Positions 7,861 to 15,695 of a DNA stretch of 39,065 nucleotides are shown one piece after another; the first letter of the stretch is position 1; each line of letters starts with the position of its first letter. A program made the translations under genes and the position numbers. The DNA is taken from positions 1 through 39,065 of the forward strand of contig JAFCFN010000008.1 of assembly GCA_017608625.1 (NCBI GenBank). Reading direction: 5' to 3'. Source of the stretch: Candidatus Woesearchaeota archaeon. Lineage in GTDB: Archaea; Nanobdellota; Nanobdellia; Woesearchaeales; JAFCFN01. The notes beneath the pieces were generated by a model, which was not told the DNA's origin, did no database searches, and saw only the letters and a program-made list of their open reading frames with translations.

Positions 7861-8876
7861 GTTGATAGACCTTTTTGTTTTTGTTTTTCTTGTATTTTTA
7901 ATAGTTTAGATAATAACTTATTTACTCTTTCTTCTGAAAAATCGTGCTCATCTACAAGTATTTTTTTAATTTTTTCTTTATCATAAGGTTTCCATTCTAA
8001 TTTGTATTTATCTGTAACTGGCATTTTTTTGATTAAATAGAAAACCTCCTGCCACGAATAATTAAAAAAATTATTCCAACCAACATCTTTGAATAAATCA
8101 TCCATATCTGTTTTGTATTGTTTGACTAATTTTAGAGCTTTTTTTGGACCTATATTCTTGATTCCTCCTGGGTTATAGTCTGTACCAACTAACATTGCTA
8201 GTGCTATTAATTGATCTTGATCTATACCTAAGGTGTTGAGTGCATTATTTAAATCAATTAGTTCTGGTTTTATTGTTGTGTATGCTTGTTTTCCTGGAAG
8301 TTTTCTTTTTTTTGTTATAGAGAGATTTCTTATTAAACGATAAGTTCCAAAAAGTAAAGAATCTGCATCCTGACTCACAGAAGCGTAAGCATTATTGTTT
8401 TTAACAAGTGCTGCGCATTGAGCTTCTCCTTCTGAAGGCGCTTGTATTACAGGGCAACCTAAAGCTTTGATTAATGATTTTGCTTCCTCTATCATCTCTG
8501 TTGTTAATTTGGATGTCATTGCAGCATATTTAAGTTTTTCTTCATCTGTTTTTGCTTTTTTTAGTTTTTCTGACGCTTCTTGTTTTCTTTTTTCCCTTTC
8601 TCTTAATTCTTTTTCTTTCAGTTCAGGTGTCTTACCATCAAATACAAAAATAGGTTTTAAGCCTTTTTGTAAGAAATTGCTTGCTCTTGTAAATAAACCT
8701 GCTAAATGTGATGTAACCCTTCCTTTTGAGTCCATTAATAGTGTGCCATCTTTCTGTCTTATTGAAGATAAAAACTGATATAGCATATTAAAAGAATCTA
8801 TTGCTAAGGCCTTGTCTTTTAGATCGTCTATACTTATTTCCTTACCTTGAATTATTTCGAATATTTTTGTTCCCAT
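7851..8876 (-). CDS. fen: Flap endonuclease 1
   Basis: FEN1 cleaves 5' flaps during Okazaki-fragment maturation and repair. The 341-residue protein has the N and I domains with the expected acidic metal ligands: VFDGKTPE, PSEGEAQ, SQDADSLLF and VGTDYNPGG. The Gly-rich IKNIGPKKAL helix-hairpin-helix is also present. The C terminus QKGLSTWL resembles a PCNA-interacting peptide (Q-x-x-L-x-x-aromatic). It begins MGTK rather than the MGV/IxL seen in many homologues. It shares one base with the upstream wHTH gene. Confidence 0.96.
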   Translation of the reverse strand: MGTKIFEIIQGKEISIDDLKDKALAIDSFNMLYQFLSSIRQKDGTLLMDSKGRVTSHLAGLFTRASNFLQKGLKPIFVFDGKTPELKEKELREREKRKQEASEKLKKAKTDEEKLKYAAMTSKLTTEMIEEAKSLIKALGCPVIQAPSEGEAQCAALVKNNNAYASVSQDADSLLFGTYRLIRNLSITKKRKLPGKQAYTTIKPELIDLNNALNTLGIDQDQLIALAMLVGTDYNPGGIKNIGPKKALKLVKQYKTDMDDLFKDVGWNNFFNYSWQEVFYLIKKMPVTDKYKLEWKPYDKEKIKKILVDEHDFSEERVNKLLSKLLKIQEKQKQKGLSTWL

Positions 8877-9712
8877 TATATTTTTTTAATTATAATGCCT
8901 TTTAGTTCATTATTTAAGATTTGTTGAGCTTTCTTTGTTAGCTGGCCCGTTGTTAAGAATAGAGCTGGAAGTTTTTTTAGTTGAGCTTGGACAAATGCTG
9001 AACTTATGTCAGAATCTGTTATTTTTTTCTTGTTTTTAGCTTTACAATAGTATGTGATCTTACCAATCGTAGAAGGTATATTAACTAATAATTCTATTTC
9101 TTTGTTGTTTTTTAGTATCTTTTTTTCGATTATTTCAATATTGTTTTGATTTAAGAAAGTTGTGATGTTATTAAGAAAATTATCTTGTTTTTGTTTATTT
9201 GAAATTATTATTGGTTTTTGTTGTGTTTCTTTTTTCTCTTCTTTTTTACTAACTTGTTTTTGGATTGGTTTTGGCTGAAATTGTTGTTTTAATAAAAGTT
9301 CTGCTTCTGAGTTTGATAATAAATACCATTTCCAAAACAGTTCTTTTTGGCCTGTTATTTCTGTTGTGAATGGTTTCGCGAAATCTTTTATTCTTCGTAA
9401 AGCTACTCTTATAACCGGCTCGAGTATTTTATCTCTAAGAATTTTTTTCTGTTTTAACAAATCATACGCTTTTTTCTCTTTTTCTTGAAGATATTCATAA
9501 AGCGTTTGTAATTTGTGCTCCTGACCATTAATATAGTAAAGAGGTGAGCCACCTATTTTAGCATGAGATATGAAAACTTTTTTTTGACTAACAAGATCAG
9601 AAAGAACTGCTGAAGCAAGCAAGATGTTTGTATCTATCTCTTTTGCTAGTTGAACTGGTAGAATAGGACCTTTTGTTCTTATTAATTCTAGGATTTTTTG
9701 ATTATCCAGCAT
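8876..9712 (-). CDS. wHTH protein with a restriction-endonuclease-like C-terminal region
   Basis: A 278-residue protein without a confident family name. Residues 1-75 look like a winged helix (ELIRTKGPILPVQLAKEI ... ASAVLSDLVSQKKV, then a GSPLYYI wing). A Lys/Gln-rich linker follows around 145-175. The C-terminal 100 residues have the alternation of a PD-(D/E)XK or Mrr-like fold (KITYYCKAKNKKKITDSDISSAFVQAQLKKLPALFLTTG). The usual E-x-K catalytic motif reads CKAK, so the domain is probably not an active nuclease. It lies between endA and fen1 and touches fen1 by one base, which suggests a DNA-binding role linked to replication or repair. Confidence 0.65.
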   Translation of the reverse strand: MLDNQKILELIRTKGPILPVQLAKEIDTNILLASAVLSDLVSQKKVFISHAKIGGSPLYYINGQEHKLQTLYEYLQEKEKKAYDLLKQKKILRDKILEPVIRVALRRIKDFAKPFTTEITGQKELFWKWYLLSNSEAELLLKQQFQPKPIQKQVSKKEEKKETQQKPIIISNKQKQDNFLNNITTFLNQNNIEIIEKKILKNNKEIELLVNIPSTIGKITYYCKAKNKKKITDSDISSAFVQAQLKKLPALFLTTGQLTKKAQQILNNELKGIIIKKI

Positions 9713-9744
9713 AGAAATTTTTAGAAACTATAGGTATATATATT

Positions 9745-10320
9745 TTATGGCCTTATCCACCTAATTTCATAATATGTAACATCTCCCTCATCATCAACAA
9801 TTCCTATAAGAAGCCTTTTCTTAGTGCTGTGGGCAACTCTATTTTTTGCTGCAAACTCGTACCATGTTGTTGTTGAACCTTCATGAACAGGGTAAACGAT
9901 CCATTTTGCGTGATCTTCTCCAGGTTTTATCCCTCTATCATATACTCTAAAATCTGCACCAAACTTAAGAGCAGTTTTGATTATATATCCTCTATTTCTT
10001 ATGTCCTTAAAAACACAGTACCTTATCCAGAAGTTTGGTTCTATTTTTTGGGCTTTTCTGATAAATGAGTCAATATCTAATTTTTTTCTTCTGTAGTCTA
10101 AGATTTTAATCTTCTTTTTTTCCATTAAATAAAGAGCTTCTGGAAGTGATAACTGTAATCTTCCATTCTCTAGGACATCTCCGTATCTGCTTTGGTTATA
10201 AAGATCTCTTGCTGCTTCTGATGCTTCTGTAAGAACTCTCTCTTTTGCAAATATTGCTTTGATCAGTTTTTTCCTTTTTGGTTTTTTTGGATTCTCTTCT
10301 GTTTTTGCTTCTTTCGCCAT
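9745..10320 (-). CDS. endA: tRNA-splicing endonuclease
   Basis: EndA removes introns from pre-tRNA and other RNAs by cutting bulge-helix-bulge motifs. The 191-residue length fits the homotetrameric alpha-type subunit. The catalytic triad is visible: Tyr in RVYDRG, His in GEDHAKW and Lys in HSTKKRLLIG, followed by the signature DDEGDVTYYEIRW. A Lys-rich N-terminal extension (PKKPKRKK) precedes the structured part. It heads the minus-strand cluster and is divergent from rnz, so two tRNA-processing nucleases share one control region. Confidence 0.96.
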   Translation of the reverse strand: MAKEAKTEENPKKPKRKKLIKAIFAKERVLTEASEAARDLYNQSRYGDVLENGRLQLSLPEALYLMEKKKIKILDYRRKKLDIDSFIRKAQKIEPNFWIRYCVFKDIRNRGYIIKTALKFGADFRVYDRGIKPGEDHAKWIVYPVHEGSTTTWYEFAAKNRVAHSTKKRLLIGIVDDEGDVTYYEIRWIRP

Positions 10321-10375
10321 AGTTATAATTTATTCTGTTTTAGTTAATAAGTTTTTCTTTTTTAATAAACAAAAA

Positions 10376-10392
10376 GATTATAAACATATATG
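10376..10392 (+). promoter_or_regulatory. TATA box of rnz
   Basis: GATTATAAACATATATG is centred about 26 bases before the rnz ATG and there is no ribosome site, which suggests a leaderless transcript. Confidence 0.45.
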
Positions 10393-10407
10393 GATTAAGT
10401 AAATAGA

Positions 10408-11298
10408 ATGGAAATCATATTTTTAGGAACAAGCTGCATGGTACCAACTAAAGAGAGGAATCATCCTGCTGTGTTACTTAATTATAAAGGAGAAAATATT
10501 CTTTTTGATTGTGGAGAGGGTACACAAAGACAGCTTAAAATAGCAGGAATCAAACCAACTAAAATAACTAAAATTCTGATTAGCCATTGGCATGGTGATC
10601 ACTGTTTGGGATTGCCAGGTTTGATACAAACATTAGATAAAGAAGGTTATAGTAAAACTCTTGAAATTTATGGACCTATTGGTACTAAAAAATATATGAA
10701 TTATATGTTTAAGGCATTTATTTTTAACAGAACAATTAATATTAAAATAAAAGAGATTAGAAAAAAAAGATTTTTTGAAAATGAGGATTTTATTTTGGAA
10801 GCATTAGAATTAAAACATAGTGTAAGGAATTTAGGATTTTCTTTTATTGAAAAAGATAGAAGGAAGATTAATTTAAGTTATATTAAAAAATTAGGAATTC
10901 CTGAAGGACCTTTGCTTGGTAGGTTGCAAGATGGTAAATCAATCAAATGGAAAGGAAAAACAGTAAAACCTAATAAGGCAACATATATTGTTAAAGGTAA
11001 AAAAATATCTTATATTGTTGATACTATTCCTTGCAGAAATGCTTTGTTGCTTGCAAAGGATTCTGATTTATTAATTGCTGAAGGTTGCTATACATGTGAG
11101 TTAGAAGATAAAGCTGAGGAATTTATGCATATGACAGCAAGGCAAGCTGGATTATTGGCAAACAGAACAAATTCAAAAAAATTGATTTTAACACATTTTA
11201 GTCAGAGATATAAAAGTGCAGCTGTTTTAGAGGAAGATGCTAGAGCTGTTTTTGATAATGTTGTAGTTGCAAAGGATTTTATGAGGGTAAAGCTATGA
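10408..11298 (+). CDS. rnz: Ribonuclease Z
   Basis: This metallo-beta-lactamase-fold endonuclease matures the 3' end of tRNAs. The 296-residue short form has the start MEIIFLGTSC, the zinc motif HWHGDH at residues 60-65, HSVRNLGF, the VDT aspartate, and the late HMTARQAG and LTHFSQRY stretches with the remaining His ligands. It leads a plus-strand operon: its stop overlaps the hjc start (ATGA). Confidence 0.96.
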   Translation: MEIIFLGTSCMVPTKERNHPAVLLNYKGENILFDCGEGTQRQLKIAGIKPTKITKILISHWHGDHCLGLPGLIQTLDKEGYSKTLEIYGPIGTKKYMNYMFKAFIFNRTINIKIKEIRKKRFFENEDFILEALELKHSVRNLGFSFIEKDRRKINLSYIKKLGIPEGPLLGRLQDGKSIKWKGKTVKPNKATYIVKGKKISYIVDTIPCRNALLLAKDSDLLIAEGCYTCELEDKAEEFMHMTARQAGLLANRTNSKKLILTHFSQRYKSAAVLEEDARAVFDNVVVAKDFMRVKL

Positions 11299-11696
11299 GT
11301 AGAAAGAGCAAAGGAATGAATGTTGAGAGAGAGCTGATACATATGTTTTGGGCTACTAAATATTGGGTTGCAGCACGTTGTGCAGGTAGTGGAAGTATGA
11401 GATACCCAAGTCCTGATATAATTGCAAGTGATGGTAAAAGAGTTTTAGCTATAGAATGTAAAAGTAGCAAGAAGAATTATATTTATTTAACCAAAAGTGA
11501 AATAAATGATTTAACAAAATTTGCTAAGTTATTTAGGGCTATTCCAATAATAGGAGTGAGATTTAATAGAGAAGGGTGGTCTTTTGTTAAAATAAAAGAT
11601 TTGGATGAAACTGAAAAAAATTTTGTTGTTTCTCTTAAAAAAGCTAAAGAAAAAGGATTAAGTTTTAATGAACTTATAAAAACAAAAGTTTTATAA
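11295..11696 (+). CDS. hjc: Holliday junction resolvase Hjc
   Basis: This 133-residue nuclease resolves four-way DNA junctions in recombination repair. The active-site residues E11 (NVERELI), D41 (PSPDIIA) and the E54-x-K56 pair (AIECKSS) are all present, as is the GSGSMRYPSPDI loop typical of archaeal Hjc. Translation is coupled to rnz by a four-base overlap. Confidence 0.95.
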   Translation: MSRKSKGMNVERELIHMFWATKYWVAARCAGSGSMRYPSPDIIASDGKRVLAIECKSSKKNYIYLTKSEINDLTKFAKLFRAIPIIGVRFNREGWSFVKIKDLDETEKNFVVSLKKAKEKGLSFNELIKTKVL

Positions 11697-11730
11697 AGTT
11701 TTTTACCCATAAATTAGTATAATTTCTAAC

Positions 11731-12240
11731 ATGAAATTAACAAACAAGATTATAGAATCTGTTGTAGCAGAGGTTGCTGGAGACGATGTACTTCCTTTGG
11801 TTAAATATTTGAAAGGAAGGAAGAATGTTTCTGAATTTAAATTGGCTTCTTCTATTAAAAAAGAGATCAATGCTACAAGAAATATGTTATACAGACTTTA
11901 TGAGAATAATCTTGTTTCTTTTATAAGAAAAAAAGATAAGAAAAAAGGGTGGTACATTTACTATTGGACATTTAATCTTAAAAGAATTAAAGATTTAGTC
12001 AAAAATTTAAAAAAAGAAAGATTGGAGAAATTAAAAGCAAGATTAGAGAGGGAGAAAAAAGGTAATTTCTTCCTCTGCCCAAATAAATGTATAAGATTGA
12101 ATTTTGAGCAAGCAACTGAATTTGAATTTAAGTGTCCTGAATGTGGTACTTTAATGGTCCAAGAAGATAATAAAGAGAGAATAAAAAAAATAGAAGTTGA
12201 GATAAAAGAGTTAGAAAGAGAGGTTAAAAAAATTAAGTAA
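11731..12240 (+). CDS. tfe: Transcription initiation factor E, alpha subunit
   Basis: TFE helps open promoters with TBP, TFB and RNA polymerase. The 169-residue protein has an N-terminal winged helix (about 1-85, with ATRNMLYRLYENNLVSF), a basic helical linker, and a C-terminal zinc ribbon (CPNKC ... FKCPECG). It ends in a coiled-coil tail (IEVEIKELEREVKKIK). The first zinc knuckle has three residues between cysteines rather than two. It follows hjc by 34 bases and converges with the R15P-isomerase-like gene with only two bases between them. Confidence 0.93.
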   Translation: MKLTNKIIESVVAEVAGDDVLPLVKYLKGRKNVSEFKLASSIKKEINATRNMLYRLYENNLVSFIRKKDKKKGWYIYYWTFNLKRIKDLVKNLKKERLEKLKARLEREKKGNFFLCPNKCIRLNFEQATEFEFKCPECGTLMVQEDNKERIKKIEVEIKELEREVKKIK

Positions 12241-12242
12241 TA

Positions 12243-13145
12243 TTAAAACATCCAAGGATAGTTCTCTTTAATAATTTCTATAAACATGCTTGGTCTGTAA
12301 ATTCCTAATTCTGAGATTATTCCTGTTATTAATTCTGGTTTAACTTTTTCAAAAGCAAGATTAGATATGGTTATGTTTTTTGGTGGGTTTCGCCAAACTT
12401 CTCTAGCAGCTCTTTTTTCTATTTTTTCTTCTATACCATAAACTGTTTTTGGGTCATATTTCCAGCTATCTGTACAAGAAAATATAGGGATGTCATATTT
12501 ATAAGCTATTTCTGCAAAAAGTTCTGTTCCTATTTTATTGATTACTTTACCTTCTGATGTTATTGCATCTGCACCGAATAAAAACAAGTCTGCTTTTTTT
12601 AAGGCAATTCTTGCTGCTGAATCAACAAAGATTGTTACTGGAATCCTTGCTTTTGCTAATTCTGTTGCTGTTATTCTGCCTTGAAATAAAGGTCTTGTTT
12701 CAGTGACATGAACTTGAAATCTTTTTCCTTGTTTTTTCGCCTGTTTTAGAATAGACATGACGGTTGATGAGTGGCAGTGAGTAAAGATAGTCATTCCATT
12801 TTTTATTTTCTTGGAGCCAATTGCTGCTATAGTTTGTCTTGTTTTGCATATATGCTCTAGAGCTTTTTTGATTCTCTCATCTAGCAATGCTTTTAGTGAT
12901 ATTATATCCTTAACATCTAAATTTGTTAAAATATATTTTAATGTGTTTCTCATACATGGTTCTGTTGGTCTTGTTGTAATAAGAATTTTTCTTGTTTTCT
13001 TGAGCTCATCAATTAATCTATATTTTGTAGCTGCACGAGATTTTTTAATAACATCTTTTAAAGCAAGAACAGATGCTTTAGCAATGGCTTCTGCTCCTTG
13101 GATTTTTAGTGTTTTTATATCTCTTACTATTTTTTCAAAAGACAT
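12243..13145 (-). CDS. Ribose-1,5-bisphosphate isomerase / aIF2B-like protein
   Basis: A 300-residue member of the aIF2B/MTNA/R15P-isomerase family. The pair C124 (THCHSST) and D193 (LFGADAIT) is separated by 69 residues, matching the catalytic Cys/Asp pair known from archaeal R15P isomerase. This favours the enzyme over a true aIF2B regulatory subunit. The enzyme converts ribose-1,5-bisphosphate to ribulose-1,5-bisphosphate in the archaeal nucleotide-salvage route that ends in form III RuBisCO. No AMP phosphorylase or RuBisCO gene is in the window, so the pathway is inferred from the family. Confidence 0.85.
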   Translation of the reverse strand: MSFEKIVRDIKTLKIQGAEAIAKASVLALKDVIKKSRAATKYRLIDELKKTRKILITTRPTEPCMRNTLKYILTNLDVKDIISLKALLDERIKKALEHICKTRQTIAAIGSKKIKNGMTIFTHCHSSTVMSILKQAKKQGKRFQVHVTETRPLFQGRITATELAKARIPVTIFVDSAARIALKKADLFLFGADAITSEGKVINKIGTELFAEIAYKYDIPIFSCTDSWKYDPKTVYGIEEKIEKRAAREVWRNPPKNITISNLAFEKVKPELITGIISELGIYRPSMFIEIIKENYPWMF

Positions 13146-13158
13146 TTTTAATTAAGAA

Positions 13159-13347
13159 TTATTTTTTCTTTTTCTTTAGTTTTCTTTCTATTTTTATTTC
13201 TTCTTTCAAAATCTTGTTAACCAGCCTTTCTATATGTTTTTCCATGTTTGCTATTCTTCTTTCCATTAAAACTAAAATTCTTAATGAGTAAACTATTGCT
13301 GCTAGTACACCTATTATAATATAGAGAATAACCTGTTCTAGTGCCAT
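13159..13347 (-). CDS. Small single-span membrane protein
   Basis: A 62-residue protein with one hydrophobic segment (VILYIIIGVLAAIVYSLRILVLM), a heptad-like helix (ERRIANMEKHIERLVNKIL) and a Lys-rich tail. I recognise no family. The start is well supported by a GAGGTG ribosome site five bases before the ATG and by a TATA-like TTTAAAA upstream. It precedes the R15P-isomerase-like gene by 13 bases and is probably cotranscribed. The likely topology is a short outside N terminus and a positively charged helix inside. Confidence 0.7.
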   Translation of the reverse strand: MALEQVILYIIIGVLAAIVYSLRILVLMERRIANMEKHIERLVNKILKEEIKIERKLKKKKK

Positions 13348-13377
13348 TTTTCACCTCTTTTTTATTTAATTATTATG

Positions 13378-13396
13378 TTTAAAAAAGAAAAAGAGT
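13378..13396 (-). terminator. Pyrimidine-rich terminator after the TrmB-like gene
   Basis: Read on the minus strand, CTCTTTTTCTTTTTT follows the TrmB-like stop by about 20 bases. Archaeal RNA polymerase stops at such U-rich tracts without a hairpin. Moderate support. Confidence 0.4.
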
Positions 13397-13415
13397 TGGT
13401 TTTTAAATAGTTTTC

Positions 13416-14196
13416 TTATTTCACTTTGTTAAATTTAAAATCAAATAATTCTTCTAAGTGAGTAGCAAAATTAGGTGCATTTATCCATACTCCTGAATCA
13501 TATGTTGGATGCACTTCTTTGTCATCTGACAACATTATTAGAACTTCTTTTCCATCTACTATGCAAAATCTTGTATTATTATTTATGTTTTTGATCTGCA
13601 CACCAGAATTTATTTTTTTGATTATGTTTGAGTTTTCTTTTGTAATGGGCGCTGCAATTTTTATTATTACTTTGTTATCTTTTGCTTTTTTAAGATGATT
13701 TTTGAAAGAATTTAGTTTTCTTATCAAACCTTGATCAGTTGTAGAAATATATATTGATTTCTTGGCTTTTTTAATCATAGATTCTATATGATTATATAAA
13801 TTGTTTCTACCTCTTATAACACCAGAAAGATCAACAGGTGTTACAGATTTTATTCCTTGTTTATATAACAAGTTTAATTCGTTTAGAATGTTTGTTGTTT
13901 TTATTTCATTTAAAATTTTGAGTTTTGTCATAGCATTTTCTTGTATCTTTTTCTTAACTCTTTCAACAACTTCATTAGGAGCAACTGCTAAGTATTTTAT
14001 AGGTTTGCCTAATTTTAGTATTACAAAACCCTTCTTTTCTAATGATTCGAGAACATCATAAAGGGACATTTGCTATATCAGATAATTCTCCTGCTGTGCT
14101 TACTCCTCTGCTAAGCAAAGCCACCCATATTTTGCTTTCATAAGAGTTTAGTCCAAAATCTTTAAGTTTATTCAAAAGTTCTGGTTGTATGATCAT
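13416..14196 (-). pseudogene. TrmB-family transcriptional regulator, frameshifted
   Basis: The ORF track shows only a 217-residue piece starting MSLYDVLESLEKKGF. Directly upstream, from an ATG at 14196 with a strong GGAGGT site, a second frame encodes 46 residues: MIIQPELLNKLKDFGLNSYESKIW ... GELSDIANVPL, stop. Together they read as a normal TrmB winged helix (consensus NVPRSxVYDVLESLEKKGF) followed by the effector-binding domain. About four residues (RSxV) and the frame are lost at 14058-14064, which fits an 11-base deletion inside the recognition helix. Intact TrmB proteins repress sugar and other metabolic genes. This copy is probably inactive, unless the deletion is a sequencing error. 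Confidence 0.82.
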
Positions 14197-14280
14197 ATTT
14201 CAAACCTCCTATACTACCATAAAGTAATAACTCATATATAAATGTTTCTATTTTTATTATTTCAGAGTGATTAAAATATT

Positions 14281-14305
14281 GGGGACCCCTTTATTTCTTG
14301 TAGAG
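14281..14305 (-). promoter_or_regulatory. ORB-like element 1
   Basis: On the minus strand the site reads ACTCTACAAGAAATAAAGGGG followed by TCCCC. The GAAATrAAG core and trailing G-string match the layout of archaeal origin recognition boxes (TTTCCAnnnGAAAC..GGGG), although the first half-site is degenerate. It faces element 2 across the A+T core. Confidence 0.55.
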
Positions 14306-14353
14306 TATGCAATAAAAAATAAAGAAGATTTTTATTTTAATTATAATTTTTTA

Positions 14354-14369
14354 TTTTCAATATTGAAAA
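14354..14369. repeat. 16-base palindrome in the A+T core
   Basis: TTTTCAATATTGAAAA is a perfect inverted repeat in the middle of the A+T-rich core between the two ORB-like elements. It could be a protein-binding site or an easily melted cruciform-prone segment. The sequence alone does not decide. Confidence 0.5.
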
Positions 14370-14409
14370 ATATGGTATAAACTTATTATCTCTTTTTTAT
14401 TAAAATATG

Positions 14410-14428
14410 TTTTCCAATAGAAATAAAG
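14410..14428 (+). promoter_or_regulatory. ORB-like element 2 (mini-ORB)
   Basis: TTTTCCAATAGAAATAAAG matches the dyad TTTCCAnnnGAAA of archaeal ORB/mini-ORB sites and shares GAAATAAAG exactly with element 1. It lacks a G-string. A weaker TTTCCAAATGCAAT lies about 25 bases further on. Confidence 0.6.
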
Positions 14429-14455
14429 CTGTGTGTATTTCCAAATGCAATAATG

Positions 14456-14463
14456 TTTATATA
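14456..14463 (+). promoter_or_regulatory. TATA box of orc1/cdc6
   Basis: TTTATATA is centred 26 bases before the ATG at 14486. It overlaps the ATG at 14453 that the ORF track uses, so that longer start would lie inside the promoter and is unlikely. Confidence 0.6.
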
Positions 14464-14485
14464 CCTTTGCTTCTGCTGGAAGTAT

Positions 14486-15694
14486 ATGGGGCAAAAAGGT
14501 TTAACTAATTTTTTTGAAAAATTTCTTGATAAAGAAAGTTTATTTGAGAATAAAAGAGTTTTACAAGCAAATTATATTCCTGAAACTATAACTCATAGAG
14601 ATAAAGAAATTAAGAAAATAGCCACTATTCTTGCTCCATGTCTTAAATTAGAAAAACCTTCTAATTTGTTTATTTATGGTAAAACAGGTACAGGTAAAAC
14701 ACTAACAATTAAACATGTGACTAATAAAATATTACAAGTTGCTAGGGAGAAAGACATTAATGTAAAAATATTTTATATTAATTGTAAACTGAAAAGAGTG
14801 GCTGATACTGAGTATAGATTAATAGCACAATTTACAAGAGATCTTGGTAAGGAGATACCTCCTACAGGGTTGCCTACAGATGAGGTATATAAGATATTCT
14901 TTTCTGCAATTGATGCAGAACAACAATTAGTTATTTTGATTTTAGATGAAATAGATTACTTGGTTAAAAAAGCTGGTGACGAATTACTTTATAATCTTAC
15001 TAGAATAAATTCTGATTTGAAAAACAGTCAAATATCTTTAGTAGGTATAAGCAATGATCTTGTTTTTGTAGATCATTTAGATCCGAGAATTAAGAGTTCA
15101 TTATCTGAAGAGGAAGTTATTTTTCCACCTTATAATGCATTGCAGTTACAAGATATTTTAAAACAAAGGGCAAAAAAAGCCTTCAAAAAAAATGTTTTAG
15201 AACAAGGGGTTATTGAGAAATGTGCTGCTTATGCTGCAAGAGAACATGGAGATGCAAGAAGAGCATTAGAGCTGTTAAGAGTAGCAGCAGAAATAGCTGA
15301 AAGAGATGGTTTTTCACGTATTAAAATAGAGCATCTAGATAAGGCAGAACAAGAGATAGAAAAAAATAGAATACAAGACATAGTTATTGCACAACCAAAA
15401 CAACAACAAGCAGTTTTACTTTCAATTATTTCAATATGTTCTAAAAGAAAAAGAGGAATTTTTACTGGAGAGGTTTATGAAGTTTACAAAGGAATTTGTA
15501 TACAAACAGGATTAAGACCTTTAACTCAGAGAAGAGTTTCTGATATTATAGCAGAGTATGATATGTTTGGTATTATTAATACTAATGTAATATCAAAAGG
15601 AAGATATGGGAGAACAAAAGAGATTTCTTTAGCAATAGATCATTCAATTATTCCAAAAATAAAAAAGATAATAGAGAATAATTTAAATTTGTAA
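14486..15694 (+). CDS. cdc6: Orc1/Cdc6 replication initiator
   Basis: This AAA+ protein binds origin recognition boxes and helps load MCM. Counting from the ATG at 14486 (MGQKGLTNFF, 402 residues), Walker A is GKTGTGKT near residue 64 and Walker B is LILDEIDYL near 150. The sensor-2/winged-helix part contains HGDARRALELL and a C-terminal wHTH. The ORF track starts 11 codons earlier (14453), but that ATG lies in the TATA box; the 14486 start gives the spacing of a leaderless message. The gene borders the putative origin and is followed by DP1 after one base, so initiator and replicase are probably cotranscribed. Confidence 0.95.
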   Translation: MGQKGLTNFFEKFLDKESLFENKRVLQANYIPETITHRDKEIKKIATILAPCLKLEKPSNLFIYGKTGTGKTLTIKHVTNKILQVAREKDINVKIFYINCKLKRVADTEYRLIAQFTRDLGKEIPPTGLPTDEVYKIFFSAIDAEQQLVILILDEIDYLVKKAGDELLYNLTRINSDLKNSQISLVGISNDLVFVDHLDPRIKSSLSEEEVIFPPYNALQLQDILKQRAKKAFKKNVLEQGVIEKCAAYAAREHGDARRALELLRVAAEIAERDGFSRIKIEHLDKAEQEIEKNRIQDIVIAQPKQQQAVLLSIISICSKRKRGIFTGEVYEVYKGICIQTGLRPLTQRRVSDIIAEYDMFGIINTNVISKGRYGRTKEISLAIDHSIIPKIKKIIENNLNL

Positions 15695-15695
15695 A

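Larger units (their letters stand above)
14197..14485. other. Candidate replication origin (oriC) region
   Basis: This 289-base gene-free stretch lies directly upstream of orc1/cdc6 and the two polymerase D genes, the same arrangement as the known Pyrococcus origin. It contains two ORB-like elements in inverted orientation (14281-14305 minus, 14410-14428 plus). Between them is about 100 bases of almost pure A+T, including a 16-base palindrome (TTTTCAATATTGAAAA). The TrmB and cdc6 promoters lie at the edges. Origin function is inferred from layout and motifs. Confidence 0.72.

Noticed and set aside
7451-7909. 152-residue plus-strand ORF opposite the exchanger gene.
   Set aside because: Antisense of a clear CaCA exchanger; composition explained by the complementary strand.
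14453-14485. Eleven-codon N-terminal extension of Cdc6 (MFIYLCFCWKY).
   Set aside because: Its ATG is inside the TATA box; the extension is not family-like, and the ATG at 14486 has correct leaderless spacing.
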